A DNA stretch of 31,802 nucleotides from F1-20-MAGs119 sp041164425 (GTDB taxonomy: Bacteria > Actinomycetota > Acidimicrobiia > Acidimicrobiales > Ilumatobacteraceae). Positions within the stretch are counted from its first letter, which is position 1. The number at the start of each line of letters is the position of its first letter. The stretch covers positions 1 through 31,802 of the forward strand of contig JBEAPO010000153.1 in NCBI GenBank assembly GCA_041164425.1. Direction: 5' to 3'. The position numbers were made by a program, and so were the translations under genes. This document shows positions 1 to 6,067 of the stretch, piece after piece. The notes below the pieces were generated by a model, which was not told where the DNA came from, made no database searches, and saw only the letters and a list, made by a program, of their open reading frames with translations.

Positions 1-789
1 GAAACCGGGATCACGAAATACCAGGGCGATGCGCGTGGCGGCGAGTACGCGAATGATCCGTATTCGCATGCCGACGTCTACACCGCGATGGAAACGTGCA
101 CCGCGATTCTCGCTGCCGTCATCCAACGCGGCCGCACCGGCCGCGGTCAGTGGATCGACGTCGCAATGGCACAGACGATGCTGTACGTGAATGAACACGC
201 CCACGACGACCTCTGGACCGACCCAGTTCCTCCCGAGCAGATTCGCTCCTTCCAACCCGCGAATTACCCGGTGTTGACCGCGGCAAACGGTGACAAGGTT
301 GTTGTCAGCGGCCACCCGGCTGAACGCGGCACGTTCGACAACTTCATGAACGGCGCCGGCCGCGGCGACGTGATCGCCGACCCTCGTTTCGCCGACGTCC
401 CGAGCCGTCTCGCCCACCTTGACGAGATCCAACGCATCCTCCGCGAATGGGCGGCGACGATGCCCGACGCGGCAGCGATCGAAGACGCTCTTGCCCGCTT
501 CCAACTTGCATCGGGCAAGATCCGTTCGCCGCGCGAAGTTGCCGACACCGACTGGGGTCGAGAACGTAAGGTCACCGTCGAGGTGAGCAACCGTGGCAAC
601 GGCACCGTGCGTATTCCGAATGCACCGTGGCGGTTCTCCGATGCCGACACCACGACCACGGGCGAGCCCCGCTATCCGGGTGAAGACAACGAGGCCGTGT
701 TCTCCGAACTTCTCGGCCTTTCCCCGAGCGACCTCGCCTCTCTCGCCGAGGGTGGAATACTCTTGAGCCGCAAGCCGCGGCCGCGCTGA
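1..789 (+). CDS. CaiB/BaiF family CoA-transferase, C-terminal part (5' end outside window)
   Basis: This is the 3' part of a class III (CaiB/BaiF) CoA-transferase, an enzyme that moves CoA between carboxylic acids. The frame is open from base 1, so the true start lies upstream. The visible part has the family's GRGQWIDVAMAQ stretch (glycine-rich turn followed by the ID[VS] motif) and a C-terminal tail ending in a G-E-P-R-Y-P-G-E-D-N segment, typical of the region that packs against the partner subunit. The catalytic aspartate region falls outside or at the edge of the visible part. A phosphotransferase gene follows 37 bases later on the same strand. A second phosphotransferase of the same general type lies at the other end of the window next to a P450 and an SDR, which suggests catabolism of CoA-activated compounds. 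The substrate cannot be read from sequence. Confidence 0.85.
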   Translation, partial: ETGITKYQGDARGGEYANDPYSHADVYTAMETCTAILAAVIQRGRTGRGQWIDVAMAQTMLYVNEHAHDDLWTDPVPPEQIRSFQPANYPVLTAANGDKVVVSGHPAERGTFDNFMNGAGRGDVIADPRFADVPSRLAHLDEIQRILREWAATMPDAAAIEDALARFQLASGKIRSPREVADTDWGRERKVTVEVSNRGNGTVRIPNAPWRFSDADTTTTGEPRYPGEDNEAVFSELLGLSPSDLASLAEGGILLSRKPRPR

Positions 790-826
790 CACACGGACCG
801 CTCACCGACACTTCCGGGGGGATGAC

Positions 827-1918
827 ATGGCCGGACTGGCCCGACCGACGACACCGCGACAAGTCACCGCTTCGTGGCTGACGCAGGCACTTCAATCGAC
901 CGGTGTCATCGAACCGCACATAGAGGTGGGCTCGGTACGTCAAGAACCGCTCGGCGGTGGGACGGGCGTGTTCGGAACGCTGGTGCGGCTCGTCGTTGAT
1001 TACACCGAGCCAAACTCGGGTCCGACCTCGATGGTGTTGAAGATCCCGACCACCGCCCCGGAGAACAAGACCGTTGGCCTTGCACTCGGTCTCTACGTGC
1101 GCGAAGGGCAGTTCCTCAAGCTGATGGCCGACCGCACGCCGGTCGACACCGTCGGTTGCTACTACAACGACATGGACGTCGACGCGGGAGAGTTCGTTCT
1201 CGTGCTCGAAGAGATCCGTGACCTGCAGGTCGGTCAGCAAACTGCGGGCGCAACGGTCGCACAACTCGAGATTGCGCTCCGCGAACTTGCGAAGTTCCAT
1301 GCCGCGTGGTGGAAGCATCCCGACCTCGATGCGATGGACTGGTTGCCGCGTAACGACTCGCCGGCGAACCTCGTCGTCGTGCCCGACATCATGCGCAACG
1401 CGATGACCGTCATCGAAAAGGACTGGGTCGATGTGATCGGTCGCGAGGCCGTCGACCTCGGCCATGAACTCGCGGCTCAGTTCGACTCGGTGATCAAGAG
1501 AACCGGTGAAGTTGCACACACGATGTGCCACGGCGACGCACGCCTCGAGAACATGTTCTTCAACGCCGACGCGTCACGCATGAAGTTCATCGACTTCCAG
1601 TTGGTGATTCGCGCAACGCCGGCCCAAGACGTGGCATACCTCATGGGTTCGTCGGCCGACAAGGTGCTATGGGACGAACACGGCATGCGCCTCTTGAAGA
1701 TGTACCACGGCGCCCTCGTCGCGGCCGGCGTGCGCGACTACGACTGGGACCAGTTCTGGTACGAATTCAGACTGCAAGCGCTGTGGGGCGTCGTCGCTCC
1801 GGGGTCGATGGTCGCCAGTTTCGACGTCGGCGACGAGAACGGAAAGTTGCTGTCACGTCGTTGGATGGAGCGGGGCTGGCACATTCCGATGGCAACAAAC
1901 GCGCGAGAGATTCTCTAA
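827..1918 (+). CDS. Phosphotransferase of the aminoglycoside-phosphotransferase/EcKinase-like fold
   Basis: A 363-residue soluble kinase-fold protein. The Brenner-type catalytic loop is visible as C-H-G-D-A-R-L-E-N (H235, D237, N242), followed by the metal-binding F-I-D-F-Q segment near residue 258. An upstream F-H-A-A-W-W stretch (about residues 160-165) is typical of the ecdysteroid-kinase-like/acyl-CoA-dehydrogenase-associated branch of the family. The ATG at 827 is supported by a GGGGGGA ribosome site about 4 bases upstream, unlike many genes here that look leaderless. Proteins of this branch are often encoded with CoA-transferases, acyl-CoA dehydrogenases and SDRs, and the upstream neighbour is a CoA-transferase. 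The phosphate acceptor is unknown. An antibiotic-resistance role is unlikely from this context. Confidence 0.8.
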   Translation: MAGLARPTTPRQVTASWLTQALQSTGVIEPHIEVGSVRQEPLGGGTGVFGTLVRLVVDYTEPNSGPTSMVLKIPTTAPENKTVGLALGLYVREGQFLKLMADRTPVDTVGCYYNDMDVDAGEFVLVLEEIRDLQVGQQTAGATVAQLEIALRELAKFHAAWWKHPDLDAMDWLPRNDSPANLVVVPDIMRNAMTVIEKDWVDVIGREAVDLGHELAAQFDSVIKRTGEVAHTMCHGDARLENMFFNADASRMKFIDFQLVIRATPAQDVAYLMGSSADKVLWDEHGMRLLKMYHGALVAAGVRDYDWDQFWYEFRLQALWGVVAPGSMVASFDVGDENGKLLSRRWMERGWHIPMATNAREIL

Positions 1919-1981
1919 CGGCCTGAATGGCTTTGTTCATTAGCGGCCTGAATGGCTTTGTTCATTAGCGGCCTGAATGGC
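1919..1981. repeat. 25-bp tandem repeat, two full copies plus a 13-bp partial copy
   Basis: Two identical 25-base units (1919-1943 and 1944-1968, each beginning cggcctgaatggcttt) are followed by the first 13 bases of a third (1969-1981). The array begins directly after the phosphotransferase stop codon and runs into the 3' end of dut on the other strand. The dut stop codon (complement of 1965-1967) lies inside the second unit. The last copy continues as cggcctgaatggccg (1969-1983), which can form a 5-bp hairpin with a 5-base loop. It looks like a local tandem duplication of the dut tail and downstream spacer. Confidence 0.9.
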
Positions 1982-2399
1982 CGAAGCCACCGCCGCGGTC
2001 GAAGCCGTCGAGAGAGTCGACGACCTGCCAGTCGACTTCTTCGATGCGCTGGATGACCAACTGCGCGATCCGATCGCCGCGCTTCACGTCGTAGTCGTTC
2101 GCGGGGTCGGTGTTCAACATCACGCACTGCAATTCGCCGCGAAAACCCGCATCGATGAGACCTGGCGAATTGACGAGGGTGATGCCGTGTTTCAGCGCGA
2201 GACCGCTGCGCGGGAGAACGAAACCCGCGTAGCCCTCGGGAATCGCAACGGCAATGCCTGTCGGCACCAAGACGCGACCGCCTCCACACGGGATGCGTGC
2301 GTCATTTCGTGCGTGGAGATCAATCCCGGCGTCACCGCGATGTGCGATCTTCGGCAACGGAAGGTCGGGGTCGAGTTGTTGGATTGCGACCTTGAGCAC
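1965..2399 (-). CDS. dut: dUTP diphosphatase (dUTPase)
   Basis: Hydrolyses dUTP to dUMP and pyrophosphate, keeping uracil out of DNA and supplying dUMP for thymidylate synthesis. It is a trimeric all-beta enzyme in the cytoplasm. All five motifs are visible in the 144 residues: I GDAGIDLHA (22-30), II PRSGLA (63-68), III around GLIDAGFRGEL (80-90, catalytic D83), IV RGDRIAQLV (107-115) and V, the glycine-rich DRGGGFGHSG arm (134-143) that closes over the nucleotide. The start is a GTG, with TAGATT six bases upstream and no obvious ribosome site. The 3' end is embedded in the 25-bp tandem repeat, but the reading frame stops normally after motif V. It is divergent from orn. Confidence 0.97.
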   Translation of the reverse strand: MLKVAIQQLDPDLPLPKIAHRGDAGIDLHARNDARIPCGGGRVLVPTGIAVAIPEGYAGFVLPRSGLALKHGITLVNSPGLIDAGFRGELQCVMLNTDPANDYDVKRGDRIAQLVIQRIEEVDWQVVDSLDGFDRGGGFGHSGR

Positions 2400-2433
2400 A
2401 CGACGAATCTAGAACAACGGTAGTTTTGTGGAC
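2400..2433. promoter_or_regulatory. Divergent dut/orn promoter region with leaderless-type -10 hexamers
   Basis: Only 28 bases separate the outermost start codons. For dut, TAGATT (complement of 2406-2411) lies 6 bases before its GTG. For orn, TAGTTT (2421-2426) lies 7 bases before the in-frame GTG at 2434 but only 1 base before the GTG at 2428. No room exists for separate leaders with Shine-Dalgarno sites. The hexamers match TAnnnT. Transcription starts are inferred, not seen. Confidence 0.5.
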
Positions 2434-2964
2434 GTGTTGGCATGGATGGACCTCGAGATGACGGGTCTCGATCCATCGACCGACCGCATCGTGGAGATTG
2501 CCACGATCATCACCGACGACGAATTGAACATCGTCGCCGAAGGTCCCGACATCGTGATTCATCAACCCGATGACGTACTCGCGCGCATGGCGCCCATCGT
2601 GGTCGACATGCACACCAAGTCGGGCCTGCTCACCGAAATCCGTACGTCGACGGTGACCCTCGAACAAGCAGGTGCCGCGACATTGCAGTTCCTGAAGGCA
2701 CACATCGGTGCGCCGAAATCCGTGCCGTTGTGTGGCAACAGCATCGGAACCGACCGACGCTTCCTCGCTGCATACCTACCCGACATCGAGAACTACCTGC
2801 ACTACCGCAGCGTCGACGTCTCGAGTGTCAAGGAACTCGTCAAGCGCTGGTACCCACAAGTCGATGGCGGTCGCCCCGCGAAGACAGGCAACCACAGAGC
2901 GCTCGACGACATTCGTGACAGCATTCACGAACTCGCCTACTACCGAGCCAACGCGTTCAAGTAG
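2428..2964 (+). CDS. orn: Oligoribonuclease (DEDDh 3'-5' exoribonuclease)
   Basis: Degrades 2-5 nt RNA oligomers, including pGpG, to mononucleotides at the end of mRNA decay. The 178 residues carry the DEDDh pattern: D8 and E10 in MDLEMTGLD, an aspartate in GTDRRFL, and the H-x4-D pair in HRALDDIRDS near the C-terminus. Length matches the family. The GTG at 2428 gives an N-terminus (MDVLAWMDLEMTG) close to that of other Orn proteins. An in-frame GTG at 2434 is also possible, and the TAGTTT hexamer 7 bases before it would favour that start if the mRNA is leaderless. The stop TAG is followed 9 bases later by the MBL-fold gene. Confidence 0.95.
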   Translation: MDVLAWMDLEMTGLDPSTDRIVEIATIITDDELNIVAEGPDIVIHQPDDVLARMAPIVVDMHTKSGLLTEIRTSTVTLEQAGAATLQFLKAHIGAPKSVPLCGNSIGTDRRFLAAYLPDIENYLHYRSVDVSSVKELVKRWYPQVDGGRPAKTGNHRALDDIRDSIHELAYYRANAFK

Positions 2965-2973
2965 TTTCGGTTC

Positions 2974-4041
2974 GTGACTTCGCAGGCCGACGCCCCTCGC
3001 CCCGTGCGCCAAGAGGCTCAGCGCGCCACCGACGAAATCACCGAACTCGCTCCAGGAATTCTGCGCACGCAGTTGCCGATCGACCTTCCCGGCCTTGGCC
3101 ACGTCAACATGTACGTGCTCGAAGACGAACGCGGTGTCACGGTCGTCGACCCCGGCATGCCGGGCCACGAATCTTTCGTCGCGCTGAAGGCCCGCCTGCG
3201 CGCCATCGGTATCCCGTTGAAGAGGGTGCACTCGGTGCTCGTCACCCACAGCCACCCCGACCACTACGGCGGAGCCGGACGCTTGCGCAAGGAAGTCGGC
3301 GCTGAAATCATCGCGCACCGCCGGTTCCGGTTGTGGTGGGACCCCTACGAACCGCCCGACCTCGACGTCGAAGACGTGCCGTTGGTGAAGACCCCGATGC
3401 GGCCGAACGGTGAGACGCCCTGGGGTGGTCGGGGTTACGACATCCCGTGGTCGCGCCGTGCGCGCATGCGCGTGCACGCAAAGTTCCCTCGGGTGTTCGG
3501 GGTACCTCATCCCAATCGTCGTGTCGATGAAGGCGACCGCGTGATGCTCGCCGGGCGCGAATGGCTCGCGATCCACACCCCTGGTCACACCGAAGACCAC
3601 CTCTGTCTGCTCGACCCCGATTCAGGTCTGCTCATCAGCGGTGACCACGTGCTACCAACGATCACGCCCCACATCTCGGGGATGTCGTACGCAGCCGACC
3701 CGTTGGCCGGTTTTTTCGCTTCACTCGACAAGGTTGCGAACCTCGGCACACAACTGAAGCTCGCACTGCCCGCGCACGGTTCACCGTTCACGAACGTGGT
3801 GGAACGCGTTGAACACATCAAGGAACACCACATCGAACGTCTCGACAAGTTGCGTCAGATCGGCGCCGACTTCGACCGCCCCGCAACGGTGATGGACATC
3901 GCCAAGCATCTCTTCTCGGCTCGCGCCCAGGGCCCGATGGCCGACAGCGAAACCTTCGCTCATCTCGAGCATCTCCGCCTTGCGGGCGAATTCGACCGTC
4001 GCGAACGCGAGGGATTGCTCGAGTACGTTCGCGTCAGCTGA
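2974..4041 (+). CDS. MBL-fold metallo-hydrolase with C-terminal helical/winged-helix extension
   Basis: A 355-residue metallo-beta-lactamase-fold hydrolase. The binuclear metal site is complete: H92-x-H94-x-D96-H97 in THSHPDH, H205 in HTPGHTEDH, D224 in SGDH and H268 in LPAHGSP. The last 90 or so residues form a helical domain (HIKEHHIERLDKL onward) like the winged-helix tail of LACTB2/glyoxalase II-type members. An insert of about 65 residues (115-180) between the first metal motif and H205 is rich in Arg and Pro. The start is GTG. TAGTTT (2962-2967), which includes the orn stop codon, lies 6 bases before it, so the gene may have its own leaderless transcript or be co-transcribed with orn. 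Substrate unknown; esters, thioesters or RNA are all possible for this superfamily. The 3' end overlaps the convergent thioesterase by 8 bases. Confidence 0.88.
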   Translation: MTSQADAPRPVRQEAQRATDEITELAPGILRTQLPIDLPGLGHVNMYVLEDERGVTVVDPGMPGHESFVALKARLRAIGIPLKRVHSVLVTHSHPDHYGGAGRLRKEVGAEIIAHRRFRLWWDPYEPPDLDVEDVPLVKTPMRPNGETPWGGRGYDIPWSRRARMRVHAKFPRVFGVPHPNRRVDEGDRVMLAGREWLAIHTPGHTEDHLCLLDPDSGLLISGDHVLPTITPHISGMSYAADPLAGFFASLDKVANLGTQLKLALPAHGSPFTNVVERVEHIKEHHIERLDKLRQIGADFDRPATVMDIAKHLFSARAQGPMADSETFAHLEHLRLAGEFDRREREGLLEYVRVS

Positions 4042-4795
4042 GGGGCGCCCGACGAACCTGCGTCGCGGCAACAACCTCGCCCGCCGATTCGTGCCAGATC
4101 ATGGTGTGGTCGTCTACCTCTTGCACGACCGTCGCCACTTCGTGTTCGGGGTGCACCGGCGCGAGATGCTCGAGCACGACATCGAACGGCGCGCGCACTT
4201 CGCGATGTGCACCGAGCCATTCCTCGACCGCTTCCCAATACGCGGCGTTGTTCATGTGGCCGAGCGCATCCATGTCGGAGAACCGGAGCGGCCAAGGGTG
4301 ACGCGTCTCGTTCGCTGCAGGACGACCGCGCAACATCGCGCGGGCGCCGACCTTTCTGCCCCCTGCTGCCGGACCGGCAACGGCGAGGAAATCGGCCGCT
4401 AACTTCGCCGGTGCCATCGTTGCCAGGTTGACGTGTACCCACACCGCTGCGGCTTCGATACGGCCGCCGCGCTCGCCTTCGATCACCGTGGAACGTTCGG
4501 CCCAGTGCGACCCCAGCCCACTGCACCACGTCTGCAGGCTGAGGGGTTCTTGGAAGACCGGGAACTTGTGGACCCGGACCGCCGTTCGGCGGACTACCCA
4601 GCCGTCTCTGTCGGCATAGGCGGCCTCACGGGCATCGTCGTGGGCAATGTCCTGGAGGTACCGAACCGCGGCGTCGAGGCGCAGCCGTCCACGGGGCGTG
4701 ACGTCTCCGAGTCGCACCCGCCGGGTGGCCCGGAAGACCCGTCCAGTCCCGGGAACCGCGGGAAATTCAAGGGCATCGGGGGCCGACGGGGTCAC
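4034..4795 (-). CDS. Acyl-ACP thioesterase-like protein (double hotdog)
   Basis: A 253-residue protein matching bacterial acyl-ACP thioesterases (FatA/FatB-like), which release fatty acids from acyl carrier protein. Two hotdog repeats can be seen. The N-terminal one starts around FRATRRVRLGDV and has RYLQDIAHDDA. The C-terminal one starts at WPLRFSDMDALGHMNNAAYW, which holds the conserved D-x-x-x-H-x-N-N-x-x-Y core, followed by the acidic pair in EAVEEW. Length is right for the bacterial family. The start is GTG; TAGGGT (complement of 4802-4807) lies 6 bases upstream, so the transcript may be leaderless. The stop codon shares the palindrome TCAGCTGA (4034-4041) with the convergent MBL-fold gene. 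Confidence 0.85.
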   Translation of the reverse strand: MTPSAPDALEFPAVPGTGRVFRATRRVRLGDVTPRGRLRLDAAVRYLQDIAHDDAREAAYADRDGWVVRRTAVRVHKFPVFQEPLSLQTWCSGLGSHWAERSTVIEGERGGRIEAAAVWVHVNLATMAPAKLAADFLAVAGPAAGGRKVGARAMLRGRPAANETRHPWPLRFSDMDALGHMNNAAYWEAVEEWLGAHREVRAPFDVVLEHLAPVHPEHEVATVVQEVDDHTMIWHESAGEVVAATQVRRAPLS

Positions 4796-4807
4796 GCCAG
4801 AACCCTA
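4796..4807 (-). promoter_or_regulatory. Leaderless-type -10 (TAGGGT) before the acyl-ACP thioesterase
   Basis: The complement of 4802-4807 reads TAGGGT, ending 6 bases before the GTG start codon. No purine-rich ribosome site is present in this gap. It fits a TAnnnT -10 for a transcript starting at or next to the start codon. Inference only. Confidence 0.4.
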
Positions 4808-4854
4808 ATTCACACCTTCGAACCTTGATTCACTAGGTCTTTGCAGGTTCTGCG

Positions 4855-4897
4855 TTAAATCGGTTGACGTTCGCGCCAAGACGTGGTTTCCTACATG
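4855..4897 (+). promoter_or_regulatory. whiB7 promoter with AT-rich WhiB7-type element before the -35
   Basis: TTGACG (4864-4869) is a good -35 hexamer. Exactly three bases upstream lies an all-A/T stretch, TTAAAT (4855-4860). In mycobacteria and Streptomyces, WhiB7/WblC binds through its AT-hook to an A/T-rich element about 3 bp upstream of the -35 of its target promoters, including its own. The spacing matches, so autoactivation is likely. The -10 is poorly defined: TTTCCT (4887-4892) has a 17-base spacer, while TACATG (4892-4897) is too far away. Confidence 0.55.
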
Positions 4898-4901
4898 CCG
4901 C

Positions 4902-5042
4902 ATGTTGTTCGTAGACCGCACCCAGGCTTCGGCCCGCCACGCAGCCGCCATGGCTGCTTATTGGCATGCCACCAAGCCGGTGTTTGCAGCCTCGTTCACG
5001 AATAAGCGACCCAGCCAGCGCCCCGACAGGAGCCCGACGTAG
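4902..5042 (+). CDS. Upstream ORF (leader peptide) of whiB7, 46 codons
   Basis: An open frame in the whiB7 leader starts at ATG 4902 (M-L-F-V-D-R-T-Q) and ends with TAG at 5040-5042, 22 bases before the terminator stem. The predicted peptide has 46 residues and is basic at its C-terminus (NKRPSQRPDRSPT). No clear Shine-Dalgarno lies upstream; depending on the -10 used, the start could be nearly leaderless. A second short frame (ATG 4895 to TAA 5003-5005, 36 codons) overlaps it. whiB7/wblC leaders in other actinobacteria carry a uORF whose translation controls a downstream terminator. The position here fits that role, but translation is not shown. Confidence 0.5.
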   Translation: MLFVDRTQASARHAAAMAAYWHATKPVFAASFTNKRPSQRPDRSPT

Positions 5043-5075
5043 AAGAAAAAACGTCGGAAGTCGAGGCCGCTGGGT
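5009..5075 (+). promoter_or_regulatory. Candidate antiterminator and anti-pause hairpin in the whiB7 leader
   Basis: ACCCAGC (5009-5015) is perfectly complementary to GCTGGGT (5069-5075), and the overlapping CCAGCG (5015-5020) to CGCTGG (5068-5073). Both targets are part of the 5' arm of the intrinsic terminator, so either pairing would block it. Between them a perfect 7-bp hairpin, CCGACGT (5034-5040) with ACGTCGG (5051-5057) and a 10-base purine-rich loop, spans the uORF stop codon. A ribosome finishing the uORF would cover 5009-5020 and let the terminator form. A ribosome stalled earlier would leave it free. This is a structural inference from complementarity. Confidence 0.5.
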
Positions 5076-5103
5076 TCAAAAACCCGGCGGCCTTTTTTGT
5101 TTT
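5065..5103 (+). terminator. Rho-independent terminator (attenuator) upstream of whiB7
   Basis: GGCCGCTGGGTT (5065-5076) pairs with AACCCGGCGGCC (5081-5092) around a CAAA loop. All 12 positions pair (one is a T-G wobble), and six T's followed by GTTTT come directly after. This is the strongest hairpin-plus-T-tract I noticed in the window. It ends 29 bases before the whiB7 start codon and lies downstream of no gene except the uORF, so it acts on the whiB7 leader transcript itself. Confidence 0.9.
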
Positions 5104-5132
5104 CCGGCGTGCCTCACGAAAAGGACATCACC

Positions 5133-5477
5133 ATGCTTGCACCCAACACCCTCATCCCCTTCGAACAACCGATCCTTCTCACGGCCAAGCGCTGCGCCGA
5201 CGGCAACGGCACCCTCACGTACCTCTTCTTCTCCGAGGAGTACGTCGACGTCTGCCGGGCCAAGGCAATTTGCGCGAAGTGCACGTCGCGCGACACCTGT
5301 CTGAACGATGCACTCCAACGCGAAGAGCCGTGGGGTGTCTGGGGCGGTGAGCTCCTCGAGAACGGCCGCGTGGTCGCCAACAAGCGACCACGCGGACGGC
5401 CAGCCGTACACGTCCGCCGCCCGGTGGTCGTGGACGAAGTACCGATTCCCCGCCACTTGGCGGCGTCGGTAGCCTGA
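5133..5477 (+). CDS. whiB7: WhiB7-family Fe-S transcriptional regulator
   Basis: A 114-residue WhiB-like protein. Iron-sulfur ligands are C21, C47, C50 and C56 (C-x2-C-x5-C after a distant first Cys); C41 is extra. The stretch LQREEPWGVWGGE (61-73) holds the WhiB G[VI]WGG turn and is almost the same as in mycobacterial WhiB7, as is the following K-R-P-R-G-R-P (84-90), the AT-hook that defines the WhiB7 subgroup. The C-terminal tail beyond the hook is about 20 residues longer than in M. tuberculosis WhiB7. WhiB7 binds region 4 of the primary sigma factor and activates intrinsic antibiotic-resistance genes when translation is inhibited. The ATG at 5133 is chosen because AAGGAC lies about 7 bases upstream; an upstream in-frame start would fall in the terminator. 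The leader carries an attenuator. Confidence 0.9.
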   Translation: MLAPNTLIPFEQPILLTAKRCADGNGTLTYLFFSEEYVDVCRAKAICAKCTSRDTCLNDALQREEPWGVWGGELLENGRVVANKRPRGRPAVHVRRPVVVDEVPIPRHLAASVA

Positions 5478-5482
5478 CGCGC
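5470..5482 (+). promoter_or_regulatory. Leaderless-type -10 (TAGCCT) before the TlpA-like gene
   Basis: TAGCCT (5470-5475) overlaps the last codons of whiB7 and ends 7 bases before the GTG at 5483. No ribosome site is visible. This would give the thioredoxin-ccdA operon its own leaderless transcript independent of whiB7. Inference. Confidence 0.4.
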
Positions 5483-6067
5483 GTGACCGGACGCCGCCGT
5501 TTCCTCCTCTCGGCGGCGGCAATTCTGGTCGTCAGCGTCGCGGGCGGATGGCTGTTGAGCCGGGCGGGTGACGATTCTCCTTCCAACGAAGGGGTGGTCG
5601 TTCTCTCGCCCGGCTCGACCAGCCAGGACCCGACCATCGGGACCAACGCCCTGAACACCGGCAAGGTGTTCCCCGTCGTCGAGGTCGAGTCCCTCGACGG
5701 CTCCCCCGTCACGCTCGGTGAGCCAACGGGCGATCCGTACCTCGTGAACTTCTGGTACTCGACCTGCGAACCCTGCAAGCGGGAAATGCCCGCGCTGGTT
5801 GCGGCGCGGGAGAAGTACGGCATTGACATCGTCGGGGTGAACCCGCGCGACACCGCCGATCTCGCACGGGACTTCGCCGATGAGTACGGCATCACCTACC
5901 CGCTGCTGCGCGACCCCGACGGCGCATCTCTCGTCGCGCTCGGTGTCGGCACGTTTCCCATGACCTACCTCGTGGGTGGCGACGGCACGATCCTTCAACA
6001 GCACGCAGGTGAAGTCACCGCGGCACAGCTCGACCGCATGCTCGCGCCACTTTCGGGGTCGGCATGA
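5483..6067 (+). CDS. TlpA/ResA-like membrane-anchored thioredoxin
   Basis: A 194-residue extracytoplasmic thiol-disulfide oxidoreductase. An N-terminal signal-anchor (RRRFLLSAAAILVVSVAGGW, about residues 4-23) is followed by a low-complexity linker and a TlpA/AhpC-type thioredoxin domain from about residue 50. The active site is C-E-P-C in FWYSTCEPCKREMP. The cis-proline region is FPMTYLV. Such proteins reduce apocytochrome c cysteines or other exported thiols, and take electrons from CcdA. The ccdA gene overlaps by 4 bases (ATGA), which supports that partnership. The start is GTG, 5 bases after the whiB7 stop. The window also encodes an oxidase subunit with a covalently bound heme c (ctaC), a possible client. 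No resB/resC/ccm genes lie nearby. Confidence 0.9.
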   Translation: MTGRRRFLLSAAAILVVSVAGGWLLSRAGDDSPSNEGVVVLSPGSTSQDPTIGTNALNTGKVFPVVEVESLDGSPVTLGEPTGDPYLVNFWYSTCEPCKREMPALVAAREKYGIDIVGVNPRDTADLARDFADEYGITYPLLRDPDGASLVALGVGTFPMTYLVGGDGTILQQHAGEVTAAQLDRMLAPLSGSA

